Below, piece by piece: positions 51,213-60,278 of a stretch of 64,000 nucleotides of DNA; the stretch's first letter is position 1; each line of letters begins with the position of its first letter. The notes below the pieces were generated by a model. The model did not search any database, was not told the origin of the DNA, and worked only from the letters and a program-made list of their open reading frames with translations. The DNA comes from Burkholderia sp. BCC1644 (GTDB lineage: Bacteria; Pseudomonadota; Gammaproteobacteria; Burkholderiales; Burkholderiaceae). A program made the position numbers and the translations under genes. The stretch spans positions 124,001 through 188,000 of the forward strand of contig NZ_CADFEI010000011.1 of NCBI RefSeq assembly GCF_902833225.1. The letters are read 5' to 3'.

Positions 51213-52607
51213 TCAGAACGGCAGCTTGACGTCCGGCTTCGCGGCCGTCAGCACACGGCGGAAGTCCTCCTGGATGCGCTTGAGCCCTTCCTGCGTCTCG
51301 GATTCGAAGCGCATCACGACGACCGGCGTCGTGTTCGACGAACGCGCGAGGCCGAAGCCGTCCGGGTACTCGACGCGCAGGCCGTCGATCGTCACGACTT
51401 CCTCGGCGCCGTCGAACTTCGCTTCCTTCTGCAGCTTGTCGATCAGGCGGAAGTTCTCGCCCTCGTCGAGCCACAGCTGCAGTTCGGGCGTGCTCATCGC
51501 GTCCGGCAGCCCGTTGAGCAGCGCGCTCGGGTCGGCCGTCTTCGTGAGGATCTCGAGCAGGCGCGCACCCGTGTAGAGGCCGTCGTCGAAGCCGTACCAG
51601 CGATCCTTGAAGAACACGTGGCCGCTCATTTCGCCGGCGAGCGGTGCGCCCGTCTCGCGCAGCTTCGCCTTCACGAGCGAATGGCCCGTCTTCCACATCA
51701 GCGGCTCGCCGCCCTTCGACTTGATCCAGTTCGCGAGGTGACGCGTGCACTTCACGTCGTAGATGATCTGCGCGCCGGGGTTGCGCGACAGCACTTCTTC
51801 CGCGAACAGCATCAGCTGGCGGTCCGGGTAGATGATCTGGCCGTCCTTCGTGACGACGCCGAGGCGGTCGCCGTCGCCGTCGAACGCGAAGCCGAGTTCG
51901 GCATCGGTGTCCTTCAGCGCCTGGATCACGTCCTGCAGGTTTTCCGGGTGCGCGGGATCGGGGTGGTGGTTCGGGAACGTGCCGTCGATGTCGGTGAAGC
52001 GCTCGACGAGTTCGCAGCCGAGCGCCTTGAACAGGCGCGTCGCGAGCGGGCCCGCGACGCCGTTGCCGGCGTCGACGACCAGCTTCAGCGGCCGTGCGAG
52101 CTTCACGTCGCCGACGATGCGCGCGATGTACTGATCGGCGACGTCGATTTCTTCATACGTGCCGCTGCCCGTCTCGAAGCGCTCGTCGACGATGCGGCGG
52201 TACAGCGCCTGGATCTGCTCGCCGTAGATCGCGGCGCCGCGCAGCACCATCTTGAAACCGTTGTAGTCGGGCGGGTTGTGGCTGCCCGTGACGACGATGC
52301 ACGAATCGACGCGGCGCTCGCCGCCCTTCAGCGCCAGCGGCACGTTCGCCGCGAAATAGCCGACCGGCGTCGGCACCATGCCGACGTCGACGACGTCGAC
52401 ACCGGCCGCACGCAGGCCATCGGCGAGCGCGCCGACGAGTTCCGGCCCGGACAGGCGGCCGTCGCGCGCGACGACGACCGCGTCGCCGCCCTGCGCACGC
52501 ACTTCGCTGCCGAATGCCCGGCCGATCCCGCGCGCCGTGTCGACGTCGAGTGTCTTGCCGACCACGCCACGAATGTCATATGCCTTGAAGATGGATTGGG
52601 AGATCAT
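51213..52607 (-). CDS. manB: Phosphomannomutase/phosphoglucomutase
   Basis: A 464-residue alpha-D-phosphohexomutase of the AlgC/ManB group. The phospho-Ser loop is TGSHNPPDYNGFK (about residues 103-115), the metal site is DGDGDRLGV (about 245-253), and GEMSGH forms the sugar-ring loop. It makes mannose-1-P or glucose-1-P for LPS and exopolysaccharide. It is divergent from the O-antigen genes. Confidence 0.94.
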   Translation of the reverse strand: MISQSIFKAYDIRGVVGKTLDVDTARGIGRAFGSEVRAQGGDAVVVARDGRLSGPELVGALADGLRAAGVDVVDVGMVPTPVGYFAANVPLALKGGERRVDSCIVVTGSHNPPDYNGFKMVLRGAAIYGEQIQALYRRIVDERFETGSGTYEEIDVADQYIARIVGDVKLARPLKLVVDAGNGVAGPLATRLFKALGCELVERFTDIDGTFPNHHPDPAHPENLQDVIQALKDTDAELGFAFDGDGDRLGVVTKDGQIIYPDRQLMLFAEEVLSRNPGAQIIYDVKCTRHLANWIKSKGGEPLMWKTGHSLVKAKLRETGAPLAGEMSGHVFFKDRWYGFDDGLYTGARLLEILTKTADPSALLNGLPDAMSTPELQLWLDEGENFRLIDKLQKEAKFDGAEEVVTIDGLRVEYPDGFGLARSSNTTPVVVMRFESETQEGLKRIQEDFRRVLTAAKPDVKLPF

Positions 52608-52862
52608 CGATTCTCTTCTCTCTCAGTTGCGTGCATGGAAAATTGTCTGGCTTGGCTGGCCGCCTCTCGCCGGTGCCGCGCATGATACATGCGGCCCCGC
52701 AAAACAAGGAACGGAACGGCTGGAGCGGGCGCGATCCCACTTATAATCGCGGGTTTTGATGACGCGCATGCCGCCCATTTTAATGCCTAGCCGCTCCGCC
52801 GCAGCCAACCCGCAGCCTTCGGGCGCCCTGCCGGCCGCCCTCTGCGCGTGCCGCCGCTGCGC

Positions 52863-54119
52863 ATGCTGAAGCGCTTCGGCAACCCGGACGTCGCGAAAGC
52901 CGTCGCGAACCTCGTCTGGCTGGGGCTCGAACGGCTCACGCAGATCGGCGTCGCGATCGCGATCAGCGGCCTGCTGGCCCGTTATTTCGGGCCAGATGTG
53001 TTCGGCAAATGGCAGTATGCGAATACGCTCCTCCTGGTACTGGCGCCGCTCACCTGGGTGTGCGGCGCGGAAATCCTCGTCCCGACCATCGTCCAGCGTC
53101 CGCCCGCCCAGCTCGGCGCGGTGCTCGGCAGCGCGTTCGCGCTGCGCATCGCCGTGTCGGTGGCCGCGCTCGTCGCGACCTGGATCGCGATCGCCGCGGG
53201 CGCCTTCGATCCGCTGGTCGGCGCGATGCTCGCGGGCCTCGCCGTCACGATGGTGTTCCGCGAGCCGTTCGTCGGCGTGATCAACGCGTGGCTGCAGAGC
53301 ATGACCTACAGCAAGCCGCAGCTCGTCACCAGCATGGTCACGGCGCTCGCGAAGGCGCTGCTCGTGTGGCTGCTGGTCCGCGCGGCCGCCGGCCCCGCCC
53401 GCTTCGCGTGGCTGTGGGCGCTCGAGGCCGCCGCGATCGGCTTCGCGCTGCTGCTGTACTACCGGCATCGTAACGGCGGCACCCTCGGCTGGACGTTCGA
53501 TAAACCGCTGTTCAGGCACTTTGCAACGGCCGGCACCGTGTTCTGGCTGGGGCTCATCTGCATGTACCTGTTCCTGAAGCTCGACCGCCTGATGCTCGAG
53601 CGTCACGTGTCGTTCGCCGATCTCGGCCGCTACTCGGCCGCGCAGCAGCTCAACGAGAACTGGATCACGCTCGCGCTGATGCTCGCGCAGACGATCGCGC
53701 CCGCCTTCGTCTACCGCGTGCAAGACGTCGCGCGGCTGCGCCGCAACATCGTCCGGCTGATCGCGATGACGGCCGGGCTGATGACGGCCGGCGCGCTCGT
53801 GCTGGACGCAGCCGCCCCGCTGATCGTCGGCAAGGTGTTCGGCCAGGGCTACGAGGCGTCGGTCGACATCTTCCGCTGGGCCGTCTGGCTGTCCGTGCCG
53901 GCCGGCATCGAGGCGATAGGCAATCTTATCGTTCTCAAATATCAAGCAAAATTCGTGTTGCTGTCGAAATGGCTGCTCGCGCTGGCGATCGCCGCGGTCG
54001 TCAACCTGTTCGCGATCCCCCGGCTCGGCCTGTACGGCGCGCTCGTCGGGCTGGCGGCCGGCTACCTGGCCGCGGCCGCCGTCAATTTTTATTACATCCG
54101 TTTCAAGCTGCGAACATGA
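52863..54119 (+). CDS. O-antigen flippase (Wzx-like polysaccharide translocase)
   Basis: A 418-residue membrane protein with 11-12 predicted helices of the MATE/MOP flippase type. It opens with ANLVWLGLERLTQIGVAIAISGLLARYFGPDVFGKW and includes ILVPTIVQR. It would flip undecaprenyl-linked O-units. The ATG at 52863 is used; a GTG at 52848 is equally possible and neither has a good ribosome site. The stop overlaps the following glycosyltransferase start. Confidence 0.82.
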   Translation: MLKRFGNPDVAKAVANLVWLGLERLTQIGVAIAISGLLARYFGPDVFGKWQYANTLLLVLAPLTWVCGAEILVPTIVQRPPAQLGAVLGSAFALRIAVSVAALVATWIAIAAGAFDPLVGAMLAGLAVTMVFREPFVGVINAWLQSMTYSKPQLVTSMVTALAKALLVWLLVRAAAGPARFAWLWALEAAAIGFALLLYYRHRNGGTLGWTFDKPLFRHFATAGTVFWLGLICMYLFLKLDRLMLERHVSFADLGRYSAAQQLNENWITLALMLAQTIAPAFVYRVQDVARLRRNIVRLIAMTAGLMTAGALVLDAAAPLIVGKVFGQGYEASVDIFRWAVWLSVPAGIEAIGNLIVLKYQAKFVLLSKWLLALAIAAVVNLFAIPRLGLYGALVGLAAGYLAAAAVNFYYIRFKLRT

Positions 54120-54940
54120 TGTCCCCCGATTACCCGCCCCCGCTCGACGACGTGGCCGTGCTGCTGCCGGCCTACAACGGGCACGACGACGTCGTACGGA
54201 CCCTCGCGTCGTTTCGCGAGGAGGCGCCCGTGCACGTGCTGATCGTCGACGACGGCAGCACGCCGCCGATCGTCGCGCCCGACCTGCCGGGCCTCGCGAT
54301 CGAGGTGCTGCGCATGCCGCGGAACGGCGGCATCGAGCGCGCCCTCGCGGCCGGCATCGACGCGCTCGCGGCGCGCGGCTTCCGCTATGCGGCCCGCATC
54401 GACGCGGGCGACCTGGCCGCGCCGCAGCGCCTCGCGAAGGAGCGCGCGTATCTCGGCACCCATCCGCGCGTGGCCTGCGTCGGCATGTGGACGCAGGTCG
54501 TGTCGCGCGCCGGCGAACCGCGCTTCATGCTGACGCCGCCCACCGATCCGCGCACGCTGCGCCGCACCCGCTTCCTGCGCTCGCCGCTCGTGCACCCGTC
54601 CGTGATGCTGCGCATCGACGCCGTGCGCGAGGTCGGCAACTATCGCGCGAAATACCGCGCGGCCGAGGATCTCGATCTTTTTTTACGGTTAATGCAACGC
54701 TACGATTGCGCGAACCTGCCGGAACTCGGCCTGTATTACGAATTGAACGAGGGCGGGATCAGTGCGACCAAGCGCCGGCGCCAGCTGGTGTCGACGCTCA
54801 CGCTGCTGCTGAGCCATTTCAACGTGCTGAACCCGTACGACTGGGCCGGCCTCGCCAAGAACCTGCTGCATTTCGTGACACCGTACCGTACGTTGCAGCG
54901 GATCAAGCAGACGCTGTTCGCCGCGCGGCCGTCCGCCTGA
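54116..54940 (+). CDS. Family 2 glycosyltransferase
   Basis: A 274-residue GT-A enzyme. VAVLLPAYNGHDDVVRTLASF at the N-terminus, DDGST and the acid motif ARIDAGD (DxD-like, about residue 93) and AEDLDLFLRLM (about 178) are typical. Its start is coupled to the flippase stop (ATGA). It adds a sugar to the O-unit at the inner face of the membrane; donor and acceptor are unknown. Confidence 0.87.
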   Translation: MMSPDYPPPLDDVAVLLPAYNGHDDVVRTLASFREEAPVHVLIVDDGSTPPIVAPDLPGLAIEVLRMPRNGGIERALAAGIDALAARGFRYAARIDAGDLAAPQRLAKERAYLGTHPRVACVGMWTQVVSRAGEPRFMLTPPTDPRTLRRTRFLRSPLVHPSVMLRIDAVREVGNYRAKYRAAEDLDLFLRLMQRYDCANLPELGLYYELNEGGISATKRRRQLVSTLTLLLSHFNVLNPYDWAGLAKNLLHFVTPYRTLQRIKQTLFAARPSA

Positions 54941-54982
54941 CGCCCAGCCGGCATTTACGACGCTTTATTTTTTCTTTTTTTC

Positions 54983-56119
54983 ATGTCCGCCACTTCCCCG
55001 CTGCGCATCGCGCTCGTCTGCAACACGGCCTGGGCGATCTACACGTATCGCCACGGGCTGATCCGTGCGCTCGTCGCGCGCGGCGCCGAGGTCATCGTGA
55101 TCGCGCCGCACGACCGCACGGTGCCGTTGCTCGAGCAGATGGGCTGCCGCTACGTGGCGCTCGCGGTCGCGTCGAAAGGCACGAGCCCGCGCGAGGATCT
55201 CGGCACGCTCGCGGCGCTCGTGCGTCACTACCGCGCGCTGCGGCCCGATCTCGTGTTCCATTACACGATCAAGCCGAACATCTACGGGTCGGTCGCGGCC
55301 TGGCTCGCGCGCGTGCCGTCGATCGCGGTGACGACGGGGCTCGGCTACGTCTTCATCCAGAAGAGCCGCGCGGCGAGCGTCGCGAAGCGGCTGTACCGGT
55401 TCGCGTTCCGCTTCCCGCGTGAAGTGTGGTTCCTGAACCGCGACGATCTCGCGACCTTCACCGACGAGCGGTTGCTCGCGCATCCCGACCGCGCGCGGCT
55501 GCTGCACGGCGAAGGCGTCGATCTCGAACAGTTCGCGCCCGTGCCGCTGCCTGCCGGCGACGCACCTGTCTTCATCCTGATCGGCCGGCTGCTGTGGGAC
55601 AAGGGTGTGCGCGAATACGTCGAAGCCGCGCGCATCGTGCGCGGCCGCTTCCCGAACGCACGCTTCCAGCTGCTCGGGCCGCTCGGCGTCGACAACCCGA
55701 GCGCGATCGGCCGCGCGGACGTCGACGCGTGGGTCGGCGAAGGCATCATCGAATATCTCGGCGAGGCGCACGATGTCCGCCCGCATATCGCGGCGGCCGA
55801 CTGCGTCGTGCTGCCGTCGTACCGCGAGGGCGTGCCGCGCACGCTGATGGAAGCGTCGGCGATGAGCCGCCCGATCGTCGCGACCGACGTGCCGGGCTGC
55901 CGCGACGTCGTCGCCGACGGCGAAACGGGTTTCCTGTGCCGCGCACGCGACAGTGCAAGCCTCGCCGAACAATTGAATCGCATGATCGCGCTCGGACCGC
56001 AAGGCCGTGCGGCGATGGGCGCACGCGGCCGGCAGAAGGTCGCGGCGGAGTTCGACGAGCAGCAGGTCGTCGAGCGCTACAGGGAGACCATCCATTCGTT
56101 GACCGGATTCACACTCTGA
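54983..56119 (+). CDS. Family 4 glycosyltransferase (GT-B)
   Basis: A 378-residue GT-B enzyme. The N-terminal domain is RIALVCNTAWAIYTYRHGLIRALVARGAEV and the C-terminal nucleotide-sugar part has FILIGRLLWDKGVREYVEAA (about 193-212) and SYREGVPRTLMEASAMSRPIVAT with the EX7E-like Glu pair. Relatives often transfer N-acetylgalactosamine or related residues. It follows the GT2 gene by 42 bp and precedes galE by 15 bp. Confidence 0.87.
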   Translation: MSATSPLRIALVCNTAWAIYTYRHGLIRALVARGAEVIVIAPHDRTVPLLEQMGCRYVALAVASKGTSPREDLGTLAALVRHYRALRPDLVFHYTIKPNIYGSVAAWLARVPSIAVTTGLGYVFIQKSRAASVAKRLYRFAFRFPREVWFLNRDDLATFTDERLLAHPDRARLLHGEGVDLEQFAPVPLPAGDAPVFILIGRLLWDKGVREYVEAARIVRGRFPNARFQLLGPLGVDNPSAIGRADVDAWVGEGIIEYLGEAHDVRPHIAAADCVVLPSYREGVPRTLMEASAMSRPIVATDVPGCRDVVADGETGFLCRARDSASLAEQLNRMIALGPQGRAAMGARGRQKVAAEFDEQQVVERYRETIHSLTGFTL

Positions 56120-56134
56120 AGGAGCGCATCAGCA

Positions 56135-57157
56135 ATGACCGCTAAAGGCACCATCCTCGTTACCGGCGGCGCGGGCTACATCGGCTCGCACACGGCCGTC
56201 GAGCTGCTCGACAACGGCTACGATGTCGTGATCGTCGACAACCTCGTCAACAGCAAGGCCGAGTCCGTCCGGCGCATCGAGCAGATCACGGGCAAGACGC
56301 CCGCGTTCCATCAGGTCGACGTGTGCGACGAAACCGCGCTCGCGAAGGTGTTCGACGCGCACCCGATCACCGGGACCATCCACTTCGCGGCGCTCAAGGC
56401 CGTCGGCGAATCGGTCGCGAAGCCGCTCGAGTACTATCAGAACAACATCGGCGGCCTGCTCGCCGTGCTGAAGGTGATGCGCGAACGCAACGTCAAACAG
56501 TTCGTGTTCAGCTCGTCCGCGACCGTGTACGGCGTGCCCGAGCGCTCGCCGATCGACGAGTCGTTCCCGCTGTCGGCGACGAACCCGTACGGCCAGTCGA
56601 AGCTGATCGCCGAGCAGATCCTGCGCGATCTCGAGGTGTCCGATCCGTCGTGGCGGATCGCGACGCTGCGCTACTTCAACCCGGTCGGCGCGCACGCGAG
56701 CGGGCTGATCGGCGAAGATCCGGCCGGCATCCCGAACAACCTGATGCCGTATGTCGCACAGGTCGCGGTCGGCAAGCTGGACAAGCTGCGCGTGTTCGGT
56801 TCCGACTACGCGACGCCGGACGGCACGGGCGTGCGCGACTACATCCACGTCGTCGATCTCGCGAAGGGGCACATCGCCGCGCTCGACGCGCTGGCGAAGC
56901 GCGACGCGAGCTTCGTCGTGAACCTCGGCACGGGCCAGGGGTACAGCGTGCTGGAAGTCGTGCGTGCGTTCGAGAAGGCGTCGGGTCGACCGGTGCCGTA
57001 CGAACTCGTCGCACGCCGCCCGGGCGACATCGCCGAGTGCTATGCGAACCCGCAGGCCGCGGCCGACATCATCGGCTGGCGCGCGACGCTCGGTATCGAG
57101 GAAATGTGTGCCGACCACTGGCGATGGCAGGAGGGGAACCCGCGCGGTTTTGTATAA
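56135..57157 (+). CDS. galE: UDP-glucose 4-epimerase
   Basis: A 340-residue short-chain dehydrogenase-type epimerase. NAD loop TGGAGYIGSH (about residues 8-17), SSSATVYG with the catalytic Ser, and NPYGQSKLIAEQ with the catalytic Tyr and Lys (Tyr at about 150). It supplies UDP-galactose or UDP-GalNAc for the O-antigen. It belongs to the flippase-to-WecA operon. Confidence 0.95.
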   Translation: MTAKGTILVTGGAGYIGSHTAVELLDNGYDVVIVDNLVNSKAESVRRIEQITGKTPAFHQVDVCDETALAKVFDAHPITGTIHFAALKAVGESVAKPLEYYQNNIGGLLAVLKVMRERNVKQFVFSSSATVYGVPERSPIDESFPLSATNPYGQSKLIAEQILRDLEVSDPSWRIATLRYFNPVGAHASGLIGEDPAGIPNNLMPYVAQVAVGKLDKLRVFGSDYATPDGTGVRDYIHVVDLAKGHIAALDALAKRDASFVVNLGTGQGYSVLEVVRAFEKASGRPVPYELVARRPGDIAECYANPQAAADIIGWRATLGIEEMCADHWRWQEGNPRGFV

Positions 57158-57184
57158 TCCGCTGTCCATTTTTCGAGCGATCCC

Positions 57185-58291
57185 ATGCTCAGCTTCGCGT
57201 CCGGCTTCATCGTCTCCCTGCTCGTCACGCTGTTCATCGTGCGCTACGCGCACCTTCACGAGAAATTCTCGGTCGACAGCGATCTGGCCGGCGTGCAGAA
57301 ATTCCACGTGCGGCCCGTGCCGCGAGTGGGGGGCATCGGGATCCTCGCGGGGGTCGTCGTTGCCGCACTGATCCTGTCCCGGCGCTATCCGACGATCGCG
57401 GGCAGCATTCTCGGCATCGCGGCCTGCGGGATGCCGGCGTTCCTGTCCGGCCTCGTCGAGGACCTGACCAAGCGCGTGTCGCCGCGTGCGCGGCTGCTCT
57501 GCACGATGGGCGCGGCCGCGCTCGCGTTCTGGCTGATGAACATCGCGGTCACGCGCATCAGCGTGCCGCCGCTCGACTTCCTGCTCGGCTACGTCGCCAT
57601 TTCGGCGTTCGTCACCGTGCTCGCGGTTGCGGCGCTCGCGAACGCGATCAACATCATCGACGGCTTCAACGGCCTCGCGTCGATGGTCAGCTTCATGATG
57701 TTCGCGTCGCTCGCGTACGTCGCGTTCCATGTCAACGACCCGGTCGTGATGTCCGCGTCGATCATCATGATGGGCGCCGTGCTCGGCTTCTTCCTGTGGA
57801 ATTTCCCGGCCGGGCTGATCTTCCTCGGCGACGGCGGTGCGTATTTCATCGGCTTCATGCTTGCCGAACTCGCGATCATGCTCGTGATGCGCAATCGCGA
57901 GGTATCCGCGTGGTACCCAGTGCTGCTGTTCATGTACCCGATCTTCGAGACCTGCTTCTCGATCTACCGGAAGAAGTTCATCCGCGGGATGTCGCCCGGC
58001 ATTCCGGACGGCGTGCACCTGCACATGCTCGTGTACAAGCGGCTGATGCGCTGGGCCGTCGGCACGAAGCACGCGCACGACCTGACGCGCCGAAATTCGC
58101 TGACGTCGCCGTACCTGTGGCTGCTGTGCCTCGTCGCGGTGATCCCCGCGACGCTGTTCTGGCGGCACACGGTGCACCTGTTCGCGTTCGTCGTGCTGTT
58201 CGCGCTGACCTACGTGTGGCTGTACATCAGCATCGTGCGGTTCAGGGCGCCGCGGTGGATGGTGGTGCGCAAGCACCGGCGCAGCCACTGA
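57185..58291 (+). CDS. WecA-type polyprenyl-phosphate sugar-1-phosphate transferase
   Basis: A 368-residue, multi-helix GT4-superfamily enzyme. VQKFHVRPVPRVGGIGILAG (about residues 38-57), NIIDGFNGLASM (about 156-167), FLGDGGAYFIGFML (about 217-230) and HLHMLVYKR are the MraY/WecA motifs including catalytic Asp residues. It starts O-unit synthesis on undecaprenyl phosphate. A second, different WecA-like gene is encoded on the other strand at 60279. Confidence 0.9.
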   Translation: MLSFASGFIVSLLVTLFIVRYAHLHEKFSVDSDLAGVQKFHVRPVPRVGGIGILAGVVVAALILSRRYPTIAGSILGIAACGMPAFLSGLVEDLTKRVSPRARLLCTMGAAALAFWLMNIAVTRISVPPLDFLLGYVAISAFVTVLAVAALANAINIIDGFNGLASMVSFMMFASLAYVAFHVNDPVVMSASIIMMGAVLGFFLWNFPAGLIFLGDGGAYFIGFMLAELAIMLVMRNREVSAWYPVLLFMYPIFETCFSIYRKKFIRGMSPGIPDGVHLHMLVYKRLMRWAVGTKHAHDLTRRNSLTSPYLWLLCLVAVIPATLFWRHTVHLFAFVVLFALTYVWLYISIVRFRAPRWMVVRKHRRSH

Positions 58292-58313
58292 GCGTCACAT
58301 CGGCTGCCGGATG

Positions 58314-58343
58314 AAAAAAAGCGCCCTGCCGGGCGCTTTTTTT
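58314..58343. terminator. Bidirectional terminator between the convergent O-antigen operons
   Basis: GCGCCC (58321-58326) pairs with GGGCGC (58331-58336), flanked by a run of seven A residues and a run of seven T residues, so it functions in both directions. Confidence 0.9.
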
Positions 58344-58382
58344 CATGCGTCGTCGAGCCGTTCGGGTCGCGACCCGGCCGCA

Positions 58383-60266
58383 TCAATCGTTCGACGCGGC
58401 GCGCACCGTCGGTACGCTCTGCAAGGTCGGGGCAACGGCCGTCTGGTATTCCGGCACCCAGCGCCGCAAGTCGCGCCGCACTTCGTCGTCGGACAGCACG
58501 CGATGCTGCATCAGCCACGGCAGCAGCTCGTCGAGCAAATTGTCCGGCACTTCGCGCGCCCGCGCGATCCGCAGTTTCGGGTGCGGCGTGCGCGTCGTCG
58601 CCTCGTCGTCCGCGAGCAGCTCCTCGTAGAGCTTCTCGCCGGGCCGCAGCCCCGTGAACTCGATCCGGATCTGGTCTTCCGAGAACCCGTAAAGCCGGAT
58701 CAGGTCGCACGCGAGATCGACGATCTTCACCGGCTCGCCCATGTCGAGAATGAAGATCTCGCCGCCATGCCCCATGCTCGACGCCTGCAGCACGAGCTGC
58801 GAGGCCTCGGGGATCGTCATGAAGAAGCGCGTGATCTCCGGGTGCGTGACCGTCACCGGGCCGCCCTTCGCGATCTGCTGCTGGAACTTCGGAATCACGC
58901 TGCCCGCACTGCCGAGCACGTTGCCGAAACGCACCGTCTCGAACTGCGTGCGCCCGCTCGTCTGCTGCAATGCCTGGCATGCCATTTCGGCGAGGCGCTT
59001 GCTCGCGCCCATCACGTTGGTCGGATTGACCGCCTTGTCGGTCGAGATCAGCACGAAGTGACGTACGTCGTGGCGGATCGCCGCGCGGGCCACGCGATAC
59101 GTGCCGAGCACGTTGTTGCGCAACGCCTGCCAGGCGTTGTGCTCCTCCATCAGCGGCACGTGCTTGTAGGCGGCCGCATGGAACACGATGTGCGGCGCAT
59201 GGCGCGACATCACCTGGTCGAGCAGCAGCGAATCCTTCGCATCGCCGATGATCGGCAGCACGGGCAGGTCGGGGAACCGTTCGCGCAGCTCCTCGGTGAG
59301 CCGGTACATCGCGTATTCGGACAGGTCGAATGCAACCAGTTGCGCCGGCGCGAAGCGCAGGATCTGCCGGCACAGCTCGGAGCCGATCGAACCGCCCGCA
59401 CCCGTCACCATCACGACGCGGCCGCGCAGCAGCGCCTCGACGTGCGGCGTGTCGATCGTCACGGCATCGCGGCCGAGCAGGTCCTCGAGATCGATGTTCC
59501 GCACCTGCGACAGGAAGCCCTGCCCCGGCATCAGCGCGGTCAGCGACGGCAGCACCATCGCCTTCACGCCGGCCCGCACGCACAGTGTCGCGACGCGACG
59601 CTGCGTTTCGACCGACGCCGACGGGATCGCGATGATCGCGTACTCGACCTTCATCGCATCGGTCCAGTGCTTGAGGTCGTTGAACGAGCCCAGCACCTTG
59701 TAGCCGTAGATTTCGCGGCCCTGCTTCGTGACGTCGTCGTCGAGCAGGCCGACGAGGCGCCATTCGCCGGAACGCGACAACTCGCGCGCGAGACTCGCGC
59801 CGGCCGTGCCGGCGCCGAGCACCAGCACCGGCTTGCCCTTGCCGACGAGGCCGCCGTACAGGTAGTACTCCTTCGTCGCACGGTAGAGCGCGCGGGCACC
59901 GCCCATCGCGAGGAACAGCATCAGTGGCGACACGAGCAGCACCGAGCGCGGAATGATCGGCTGCGGCTGGAACATCACGGCGCCGATCATCACGATCACG
60001 CCGCCGCCGACTACCGCCTTCGCGATGCGCATCAGGTCGGGCAAGCTCGCGAACACCCACAGCCCGCGATACAGGCCGAACCCGTGGAACATCAGCGCGT
60101 AGATGGGCAGCACCCAGGTCAACGCCATCAGCGCGCCGCTCAGGAAATCATGCGGGACGCTGCCGTTGAAACGAACGAGATAAGCGAACAACCATGCGGC
60201 TACAACCGCCGTCAGGTCGAACAGGAAAGCACTCAGCGACAGCCACGACGCTCTGGATCGAAACAT
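58383..60266 (-). CDS. wbiI: Membrane-bound nucleotide-sugar dehydratase/epimerase (WbiI/WbpM-like)
   Basis: A 627-residue protein. Four N-terminal membrane helices (to about residue 130) are followed by a first Rossmann fold (VLGAGTAGASLAREL, about 150) and a second catalytic one (VMVTGAGGSIGSELCRQIL, about 287). The catalytic triad is of the Ser-Met-Lys type (NVMGASKRLAEMA) rather than Ser-Tyr-Lys, as in WbpM and FlaA1. It should act as a UDP-GlcNAc 4,6-dehydratase in making a 6-deoxyhexosamine. It lies 12 bp after the WecA-like gene at 60279. Confidence 0.9.
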   Translation of the reverse strand: MFRSRASWLSLSAFLFDLTAVVAAWLFAYLVRFNGSVPHDFLSGALMALTWVLPIYALMFHGFGLYRGLWVFASLPDLMRIAKAVVGGGVIVMIGAVMFQPQPIIPRSVLLVSPLMLFLAMGGARALYRATKEYYLYGGLVGKGKPVLVLGAGTAGASLARELSRSGEWRLVGLLDDDVTKQGREIYGYKVLGSFNDLKHWTDAMKVEYAIIAIPSASVETQRRVATLCVRAGVKAMVLPSLTALMPGQGFLSQVRNIDLEDLLGRDAVTIDTPHVEALLRGRVVMVTGAGGSIGSELCRQILRFAPAQLVAFDLSEYAMYRLTEELRERFPDLPVLPIIGDAKDSLLLDQVMSRHAPHIVFHAAAYKHVPLMEEHNAWQALRNNVLGTYRVARAAIRHDVRHFVLISTDKAVNPTNVMGASKRLAEMACQALQQTSGRTQFETVRFGNVLGSAGSVIPKFQQQIAKGGPVTVTHPEITRFFMTIPEASQLVLQASSMGHGGEIFILDMGEPVKIVDLACDLIRLYGFSEDQIRIEFTGLRPGEKLYEELLADDEATTRTPHPKLRIARAREVPDNLLDELLPWLMQHRVLSDDEVRRDLRRWVPEYQTAVAPTLQSVPTVRAASND

Positions 60267-60278
60267 CGGCGGGAAACC

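Noticed and set aside
56129..58288. 719-codon open frame opposite galE and the WecA-like gene
   Set aside because: Antisense shadow with Arg/His/Asp-rich low-complexity translation.
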